Shown: positions 56,637-64,000 of the stretch, one piece after another
Numbering within the stretch: position 1 is the stretch's first letter
How the letters are laid out: every line of letters starts with the position of its first letter
NCBI GenBank assembly: GCA_003255025.1
Contig: QANY01009110.1
Location: 1,922,001-1,986,000 of the forward strand
Source of the DNA: Datisca glomerata
Lineage: Eukaryota; Streptophyta; Magnoliopsida; Cucurbitales; Datiscaceae
Direction of reading: 5' to 3'
DNA: 64,000 nucleotides
Made by a program: the position numbers and the translations under genes
The notes under the pieces: generated by a model
The model's input: only the letters and a program-made list of their open reading frames with translations
The model's database searches: none
Told to the model about the DNA's origin: nothing

Positions 56637-56649
56637 TGGTATCAAAGTC
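56637..56649 (+). other. PBS-like site of EPRV-6
   Basis: TGGTATCAAAGTC, two mismatches from the tRNA-Met complement TGGTATCAGAGCC, about 750 bp before the ORF1 ATG. Confidence 0.72.
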
Positions 56650-57401
56650 AAACTTGGTAGGATATTTATCACTTGCTTAATTATTGTTCTTCTTTTGCGC
56701 CCAAGTGGCTGGTTAGTTATTGTTGTTTACTTGCTTACTTGCTTTAATTATTTCTATTAATCTGATTCTCCGTCCAAATGGCTGGTTATTTTTATGTTTA
56801 ATTGTTTCTCTATATCTATAAAATAATCTCTTTGAGGATCTAACTCTTGTCACCCATTCTCCATGCGGCTGATTCACTACTCTAGAGCCATTCTTGAGTG
56901 TTGTTTTGGCCCTATGGGTTGTGCTAAACAAGCCGGTCAGAACCATGCTAACCATGCTTACTAGTAAAACATAGATGTCTTCTCTCGCAATAGCTAATCA
57001 AGAAGCCAAAGTAGGAGCCAAGCCAGTACACCGGGTGAGGAATCCCTTACTTGTTCGGCTGGCAGATGCAAAATAATATGAGAATGTATAAGCCAAGTTC
57101 AATACAAGTAAGTAAGTTCGAGATTGAAACTGGACCTGTGAGACTAGACTTCTAGTAAGAGTAGGTGCGCCTTCTTGATTTTTTAATATGTGAATCTGAT
57201 GTATAAGTTTCTATTAGGTTTGCTTGAGACATCCCAATAAGACATTTTTAGAGGCTGTAAATCTCGAGGGTATGGTAGCTGTAAGAGGCAAATGGGCGAA
57301 GATTTAAACGTCATAGGAGGTTGTAGTAGTCATAACAGATTTGATAATGAAAATATATGATGAAATTTTTAGACATAAGAATAATTTAGTTAACTAGAAC
57401 G
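56650..57401 (+). promoter_or_regulatory. EPRV-6 leader
   Basis: Contains two CCAAGTGGCTGG / CCAAATGGCTGG motifs (56701 and 56775), as in other leaders, short upstream ATGs and the conserved stretch before ORF1 (CATAGGAGGTTGTAGTAGTC). It is the longest leader here and holds sequence after 56820 that I do not see in the others. Confidence 0.6.
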
Positions 57402-58190
57402 ATGAGTAGATTATTTAGAAGTAATTCTTCCTGTAGCAGTAGATCTATAATAAATACAATTTCAGATATAATTAATGAAGAACATGTTGAATACTTAGCA
57501 GATAATCATGTAGACCATAAGATATGAAATATACCTAAAATTCATAGTAAAGAAATTTATAAATTAACATGGTCTGTTGTTTCCTTAAAACCTCAGAATC
57601 ATGTTAAAACAATTGAAAAATATACACTCTTGGGAAAAAGCATGAAACTTATCATACCCTCTAATGTTATTAAACATCACATTGAAGAAGGATACAATTT
57701 TCTTCACTTTGGTTTAGTCCAAATTAGAGTAAAACCACACAAGAAGAGGTCTAAATACTTCTGTCTTGTTAGCCTTGCGTGATACAAGATTTACCAATTT
57801 TAATGATAATATCTTATGATTAATTGAATATTCTCTTTGTAATGGTCAAATCCATTTTCATTACTTCTCTGATTTGTCTATTAGTCTAACAGATCCTCAT
57901 ATTCTTAAAGTCTTAGCTTTAAATATCAAAACTAGTGGTTCTAGAATCCTTGAAGATGTCCAACCCCTAAAATTGATTTTTAGAATTCATTACAAAGTTA
58001 TCAAAACCAATATGAATTTTCAAACCCTGTTTATTCATTCCAATCAAAGTAATGCTAATATTAGAATCTCTAAAACCATTAGGTGGTTTGATATTAACCA
58101 GTAAAAGCCAGCCCAGTCCAATTCAACAACATCTAGAAGATATTAACTATATTCAACAGTACATGGATGGTACTATTAAAATTAATTTTT
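57402..58190 (+). pseudogene. EPRV-6 movement protein
   Basis: It starts ATGAGTAGATTATTTAGAAG. The NIYK-type stretch becomes KEIYKLTWSVVSLKPQ (near 57550). GYNFLHFGLVQ (near 57690) and the C-terminal part LADPHILKVLALNIKTSG-like (57874-58104) follow. Stops (first TGA near 57528) and a frameshift near 57740 break it. Same size and layout as EPRV-4 MP. Confidence 0.75.
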
Positions 58191-59430
58191 AATCTTTCAG
58201 AACCAATCCCTAAATTAGGGAGTATAACCAATCTAGTACTCCTAGAAATTTCTTTTCTGAATCCACTGTTAAAAGATCAAGATCTTAGAATCTAACAATT
58301 AGAACTAGAATTAAAAATAAGAAAATAAAAATTTAAGACTTAAAATCATAGCCACTAAGTCCTAAGCCAGTCAGTCAATCTTTGATAATAAGACTGAACA
58401 ATCTGATGAATCTAAATCACCTACTGCCTCTGACTTTCAAGAAGTCTTACCTCCTGTCAATCCTCAACTTTTAGTTCTTAATTTAGGCACTTTAAGCTAA
58501 GAATACAATCCTAATTGAGAAGGTATAACCTAACACATGAATGGCCTAACCAACTTCTAAACAACTTAAATATATAAACCAAAGTTTAATAACAATAGAA
58601 AAATAATTAGATAAAATTGAGAATAATGTTGATGATATTCATGTACATAATTCTAACAATCTCCAGAAAGAAACTTTTTTAATAAATCTTTTTGATAAAA
58701 ATGCTCTAAATATTGCCCCATTCAATTGACAAAATGCTTCAAGAATGAACAAAATAAATCTGTTGAGTCATCATCTTCCATTAAAGTAATTAACCAAGAC
58801 ATTCGTTCTGATTTTGAAAGCCATAGGTCAGATTCTACCTATGAATCCTCCACCGTTCACAATATTAAAGAAACATTTAAAAAATTTGAAATAAATAAGC
58901 TTGAAAGGAAATGGCATAAAAGGCCTATTCCTCCGGATATCCAGATCACTGTATCCTCTTTAGTTAATCGATTTTCTGTCTCTGCCAATAAATTATATGA
59001 ATATAATATTGTTGGGCTTTTAGAACAGGAAGTCCTCAATAAATTAAAACACATGGCTATAGTAGCCAATAGTTACATTACCACCGACAATTTACCTCAT
59101 AATGAATGAGATTATAAAAGTCTTAGTCACATGATTTACAAGAATATTGCATTGCTGGTGGGAAGAACATCTCACCCAAGAATCAAAATCACCATTCTTA
59201 CAGAAATAAAGATTGATACCGAAAGAACCCAAATTCTTGGAGAAGATTAGGAAATAATGCCTGATATTATTAACACACTTTTTTACACAATAATTGAGTA
59301 TTTCATTGGGACTCCCAGTAATATTACTTCACGTATTCATGATCAATTAACCAATCTTAGGTGTCCTACCCTAAGCGATAATTTTGTCCTCAGTAATGTC
59401 TAGGGATGATAGTAATCAACTCTTTTGAAT
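58191..59430 (+). pseudogene. EPRV-6 linker and coat protein
   Basis: Degraded linker to about 58725. Frame 58726-59109 has one repeat unit (HRSDSTYESSTV) and the capsid start (PPDIQITVSSLVNRFSVSAN, IVANSYITTDNLPHNE). Capsid homology goes on in broken frames to about 59430. At the shared stop site of EPRV-2 and EPRV-4 (about 59140) this copy reads a sense codon. Confidence 0.7.
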
Positions 59431-60260
59431 AGAAAAATTTATAAATGGCTTACCAAATTTGTTTGCTCATAAAATTAGAACCACCCTTAGTGATGACCTA
59501 AGAAACATAGACCACAATAGTCTTATCTATGATACCATTATCACTACAATACAAAATGAATGATTAAGAATGTGTATTGATATGAAAATCAATAGACAAA
59601 TTCAAAAGGAGAAGAAAACTGCCAAATATGAATTATGAAATTTTTGTGAGCAATACGGATTGCCAACTATTGCTCCTTCTCAAAAGAATAGAAAAATTCT
59701 CAACTTAATCCTAGAAAAATTTACAAACCCTATAGGAGAAAATTTCACAAACAGAAAAAGAAAATTTTTGATAAATATTTCTCTAAGAATAAAAATCATC
59801 AAAAAGAAAACTCAGCAAACAATTTATTAATAAAAGTAAATTTAAGTGTTTTAAGTGTGGCCAAAATGGTCATTTTTAACACTTGTCAAGTCAAAAACAA
59901 AATTAACAAATTAAAAATCTCTGATGAAGAAAACAAGAATTGTTTAGAATTATAGAATCCATAGATTTCTATAAAAGTAGTAATGAAGATTTAGGAGAAT
60001 TCGATTAATCGGATTCTAACGAATTAAACTCTTCAAGTTCTGAAGATAATTCTCCTAACACTTCAACAGGGTACAATGATAGCTTTTGTCAGAAATTTGT
60101 TAATGTTTTATATAAAAATGAAGAACAATAAAATCTTTTATTAAATTTAATTAGTATAATTAAAAATCTAGAATTAAAACAAGACCACCTCGGAAGACTT
60201 AGAAAGATAATCCAAAAGAAAAAAAATTCTATATATAATAATAATATCATGACTATTATG
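59431..60260 (+). pseudogene. EPRV-6 coat protein end and zinc knuckle
   Basis: Capsid C-terminal part to about 59640, then Lys/Asn-rich sequence, then CFKCGQNGHF at about 59848. A 2-bp loss after the His destroys the frame, so the last Cys is out of register. An acidic Ser-rich part follows. Two stops lie upstream. Confidence 0.7.
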
Positions 60261-61755
60261 AGTGAAATGTAATACCCATTGGTCCAAAGAATGCTCCTAG
60301 TCAATTTCTAGATATTATGAATAATTTTTTTGACCAATTTACTGATTTTTTATTGTTGAAATTAATGATGTCTCCTTTTCTAACTCATTTGCATACACAC
60401 AATTATCTCAAGATCCTGCCATGGAAGAATTTGAAATTTTTGACCTATCAAACATTTCTAACAATCTAAGAAATGAGTGAGTCGATGAATTGGACAAAAT
60501 TTCAGAAGAAGTTGGGTTGAAGCATGACTTCAACGCAACACTGATTCAATGGTATGAAAAATGTGGAAAAATAGGGTTTTACAAAGATAATGATATCTGT
60601 TATGAAGATAGTAAAATTTTAGTTGTGAACCTGTCGGGACGACCAATTTTCAAAATTGACTTTTTAGACAAATCAGTCGAAGAATTTTTTATACTGGAAG
60701 TAACTTTTTTCGTCATGCCTGATGGATTTCAAAAAATTCATAGTCATGCTGTGGAATCTTTAACTTAAACAAGAATTAATATCACTTTCAGAAAGCATGT
60801 GAAGTCGATGAATGGTTCGATTATAGAGGAGTCTTCGACTTCACAATTGGCTCTTAAGGCCAAATTAAAGATGAGTATTCTACTCCTAGCCAAGCTCAAT
60901 TAACGATTCTTGAGTCTATCAGACCTAATTACCAATCAGTCATTGTCAATCAATTTGACCATTTTTTAATATCTCAACCTTTTGATGCCCAATCTCTCAA
61001 TCAACCAATCACAAAATATAAAAAATCATCTCATTCTTTTCGAAAATATACAAGAAAAAATCTCTTTCATATTAAGCCCATATTTGCTCATATAAAAGAT
61101 TCTGCTCAAATTGCAAAACTCCATTTCATTCCTAGTTTCACTATGTTGTGGGACACAAAGACAAAAGTCTCAGTTTCTACAGAGATGTTCTTTTGAAAAT
61201 TAAATCCATAAATATTAACCCAATAAAAAATCATGAAGGAAAGATTCTCTATCATTCCTTCTATATTCTTAAAATTGTGACTATGGAGAGCTGAAAGGCT
61301 CATCATTCAGCTCTTAAAATACTTTTAAATAAAAATTAATTCAATTATTTTGATTATATTGATGCTTGGTATATAACCTTCATACACAAAAATACTGATT
61401 TCTCTCACGCTTGGTTTTTGAATTTTGATAAAAAAAATTTAAAATTGATTTTTCAAATTAGTTCTTAAGATAGTGGTTCGTTCACGGGCATGTCCTGGAA
61501 ATATTTCCAATAGATTTTCAACAATATTTTAATTTATTTCAAAAAAATTTTTACAAGCCCTCAATAATTGAGGCTTCCTTCCCTCAACTCCTCTACTTCT
61601 CAAACAAATACAAAATAATTTGGATCCTAAAGTGGTAATATGCAATTGAAGGTGGGATCCTCACCCGAGAATTTTATGTTAAATGGTGGGACAAGTTTAG
61701 TACCCATAAAATTATTGCCACCATTAATCATGAATTTGTAAATATCCATCATAAC
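60261..61755 (+). pseudogene. EPRV-6 RT scar and ORF2
   Basis: 60270-60360 holds a piece of RT (APSQFLDIMNNFFDQFTDF). ORF2 starts around 60420. The 92-codon frame 60490-60768 has MDKISEEVGLKHDFNATLIQ, WYEKCGKIGFYKDNDIC and FILEVTFFVMPDGFQK. Later parts (KWWDKF-like near 61690) are broken. Last ORF2 residues before the junction match HEFVNIHHNLK. Confidence 0.72.
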
Positions 61756-61789
61756 CTAAAACATATGTACTGACATTCCTAATACTTTT

Positions 61790-62390
61790 TCTGGCTTAGG
61801 AAGCATCATGCAGTTAGTTCGCCTTATATTAAGGGATTTGATGAGAAGAATATCCCTACAAAGGCAAGACCAATTCAGATGAATTCTGAAATACTTGAGT
61901 TCCATAAAAATAAAATTACAGAACTCCTTGATAAAATATATTATAAGGAAAAACAAATCTCCTTGGTCATGTTCAACCTTTTATGTCCAAAAGGCCAGTG
62001 AAATTGAACGATGAGTTCCTAGATTAGTAAAAAATTACAAGCCCATTAACAATATTTTGGAATGGATAAGATATCCTACACGAACAAAGAGAGACTTAAT
62101 TAATAGACTTGGAGATGCTGTTGTATTCTCTAAGTTTGACATGAAATCTGGTTTTTGGCAAATTCAAATAAATGAGAATGATAAATATAAAACTGCATTT
62201 GTAACTTCATTTGGCTACTATGAGTGGAATGTAATGTCTTTTGGTCTTAAGAATGCTCTTAGTGAATTTCAAAACACAATGAATGAAATTTTTCATCAAT
62301 TTACTGATTTCTCAATTGTTTACATTGATGATGTTCTTATTTTTTTCAAATCAATTGATCAACACTGAAAACATCTTGAATTTTTTACCA
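61790..62390 (+). pseudogene. EPRV-7 reverse transcriptase
   Basis: The RT N-terminus (GFDEKNIPTKARPIQMNSE) spans 61820-61990. Then comes the 103-codon frame 62057-62368 with SKFDMKSGFWQIQI (first catalytic Asp), VMSFGLKNALSEFQN and the intact catalytic box FSIVYIDDVLIF (about 62315). A TGA follows at 62366. A frame break lies near 62000. It is the only copy of lineage 1 with both box aspartates. Confidence 0.85.
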
Positions 62391-63020
62391 ACATAATAAA
62401 ATAAAATGGTTTAGTTATCTCTGCAAGTAAAATCAATTTATTTCAATCTAAAGTTAGATTTCTAGGATTTAAAATCCATCATTTTATTAAACCAATTAAT
62501 CGGGTCATTCAATTTACAGATAAATTTCCTCACGAAATCCTTGATAGAATCCAATTCACAACAATTTTCACGATCCTTTAATTACATATATGATTTTTAT
62601 CACAATTTAAGAATTGATTGCAATCCTCTTTTTGAAAGGCTTAAGAAAAATCCCCCTCCTTGGATGACTATCCATATCAATTTGATTAAGAAAATTAAAA
62701 CTCATGTTAAGACACTTCCTTGTCTTAACATTCCTACTATTAATTCTTACAAAATAGTCCAAACTGATGCCTTTGAACTTGGATATGGAGGTATCATGTT
62801 ACAAAACATCACTCCAGAAACACCTGAACAAATTGTCAGGTTCACCTCTACAACCTGGACCCAATCCGAAATTAATTATAGTACAATTAAAAAGGAAATT
62901 CTAGCTTTTGTACTATGTATTCAAAATTTCAACATGATCTATTAAATCATTTTTTTTAAATCGACTGCAAGTCTAGAAAACATGTTCTGAAAAAAGATGT
63001 TAAAATTATTGCTTCCAAAC
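62391..63020 (+). pseudogene. EPRV-7 RNase H
   Basis: The connection region is broken at 62391-62540. The 134-codon frame 62541-62945 holds the RNase H start VQTDAFELGYGGIML (first catalytic Asp) and INYSTIKKEILAFVLCIQNF (catalytic Glu). The end (DCKSAKHVLKKDVK-like) continues in another frame to about 63010. RNase H removes the RNA template in reverse transcription. This is the only nearly full-length copy in the window. Confidence 0.8.
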
Positions 63021-64000
63021 AAATTTTTGCTAGATAGTAGTCAATTCTTAGTATTTTTTTTTCAATATTGAATTTATTCAATGCCTCAATAATTCTATTC
63101 CTAACTTTCTCACTCGTAAATTCTTACAAGGTCGACAAGATGGGGTCTAGATCCCAAACTAAGGCCTCCAAGACCAGAATTGAAGGGGAGTCTTTAACTC
63201 CACAATTGGCCCTTAAAGCCCAAATTAAATAGGAGTCTTCCACCTTAACCAAGCTCAATTAAAAATTCTTAGGTCCATTAGACCCAATTACCAATCAACC
63301 ATTATCAATCAATTTGACATTTTTTAAATGTCTCAACCTTTTGATATCCAATCTCTCAATCAACCTATCACAAAATATAAGAAACCTTCCCTTTATTTCT
63401 GACAACATTCAAGCAAAAATCTCTTTCATTTTGAACCCCTATTTGCTCATATAAAAGATCCTGCTCAAACTGCAAAAGCTCATTTCATTCATGATTTTCA
63501 CTATGTCTCTGGACACAAAGACAAAAATCTAAGTTTTTACAGAGACATTCTTTTAGAACAAAATCCATAAATAGTAACCCAATAAAAAATCCTGCGGGAA
63601 AGATTCTCTATCATTCATTCTACATTCTTAAAATTATGACTATGAAAAGGCTTGAAGGCTCATCATTCAGCTCTTAAAATTTTTTCAAGTAAAAAATAAT
63701 ACAATTATTTTGATTATATCGATATTTGGTATACAATCTTCTTGCATCAAAATACTGATTTTTCTCACTCCTAGTTTTAAATTTTGATAAAAATTTTAAA
63801 ATTAATTTTCCAAATTGATTCTTAAGATGGTGGTCCATTCACGGTCCCGTCCTGAAACTACTTCAAATAGATTTTTAACAATATTTTAATTTATTTCTAA
63901 AAGTTTACAAGCCCTCACCAATTGAGGCTTCCTTCCCTCAGCTTCTATGTTTCTAAAACAAATATAAAATACACTGGATCTTAAAATGGCAATGCGCAAT
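63021..64000 (+). pseudogene. EPRV-7 ORF2, internal deletion, cut by the window edge
   Basis: ORF2 start sequence to about 63140 is joined to its middle (LTPQLALKAQIK-like, about 63195), so the DELLEDVG and EGTFF parts are missing. Sequence from 63400 on matches EPRV-6 at 61060-61650, and the last bases match the ORF2 KWQY-VENE region start. Badly broken. Confidence 0.68.

Larger units (their letters stand above)
56410..61755 (+). mobile_element. EPRV-6: plus-strand copy with a protease-RT deletion
   Basis: Leader with PBS, MP, linker, coat protein, zinc knuckle, a short RT scar and ORF2 follow in order. Between the knuckle and ORF2 only about 150 bp of RT remain, so protease, most of RT and RNase H are gone. 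ORF2 is cut at about 61755, where RT sequence of EPRV-7 begins. Confidence 0.85.
61756..64000 (+). mobile_element. EPRV-7: RT, RNase H and ORF2, running off the window
   Basis: It starts abruptly in the RT N-terminal part, gives the best-preserved RT and RNase H of lineage 1, then the ORF2 region to the right edge. Upstream it is joined to the ORF2 of EPRV-6, not to a protease. The copy therefore lost its 5' half, or a deletion joined two tandem copies. Confidence 0.85.

Overview
This is a window of plant nuclear DNA, almost certainly from a dicot. It is AT-rich and crowded with broken retroelements. The only convincing host gene has introns and codes for a plant-type membrane protein. I cannot name the species from the sequence. 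One 'n' at 39257 shows that this is assembled genomic sequence.

Most of the window (1-5994, 14421-21100, 23412-39817, 56240-64000) is a pile-up of endogenous pararetroviruses (family Caulimoviridae). I number them EPRV-1 to EPRV-7. They are inserted in both orientations and all are decayed. Their gene order is movement protein (MP), a repeat-rich linker, coat protein (CP), zinc knuckle, aspartic protease (PR), reverse transcriptase (RT) and RNase H. A second ORF (ORF2) of unknown function follows, then an intergenic region with a TATA box and a tRNA-Met primer-binding site. A polyprotein followed by ORF2 fits the florendovirus group best; a petuvirus-like source is the main alternative. Two lineages are present. 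EPRV-1, -2, -3, -4, -6 and -7 form one. EPRV-5 (31074-38735, minus) is clearly different and is present as just over one genome length with a terminal repeat.

Layout: EPRV-1 (minus, 1-3035) meets EPRV-2 (plus, from 3046). EPRV-2 is split by a complete, dead Ty3/gypsy chromovirus (Tekay/Del type, minus, 5995-14420) with LTRs, PBS, PPT and a TTAAT target duplication, and resumes at 14421-17280. EPRV-3 (minus, 17281-20410) and scrambled leader, MP and ORF2 pieces follow to 21100. Then come unassigned AT-rich DNA, a LINE fragment (22560-23400, minus), a rearranged ORF2 scrap with a 21-bp minisatellite, EPRV-4 (plus, to 31073), EPRV-5 (minus), and a scrambled block with a perfect 132-bp palindrome beside the 'n'. 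A Ty1/copia element (plus, 39818-49190) holds a nested solo LTR (44040-45912). A quieter stretch carries the host gene (51162-53990, plus, three exons, 234 aa). EPRV-6 and EPRV-7 (plus) fill the right end, and EPRV-7 runs off the window.

No viral copy is intact. Lost domains, missing RT aspartates and premature stops are spread over the copies, and several lesions are shared between copies, which suggests some copies descend from already defective ancestors. The inverted neighbours could produce double-stranded RNA, but that is inference.
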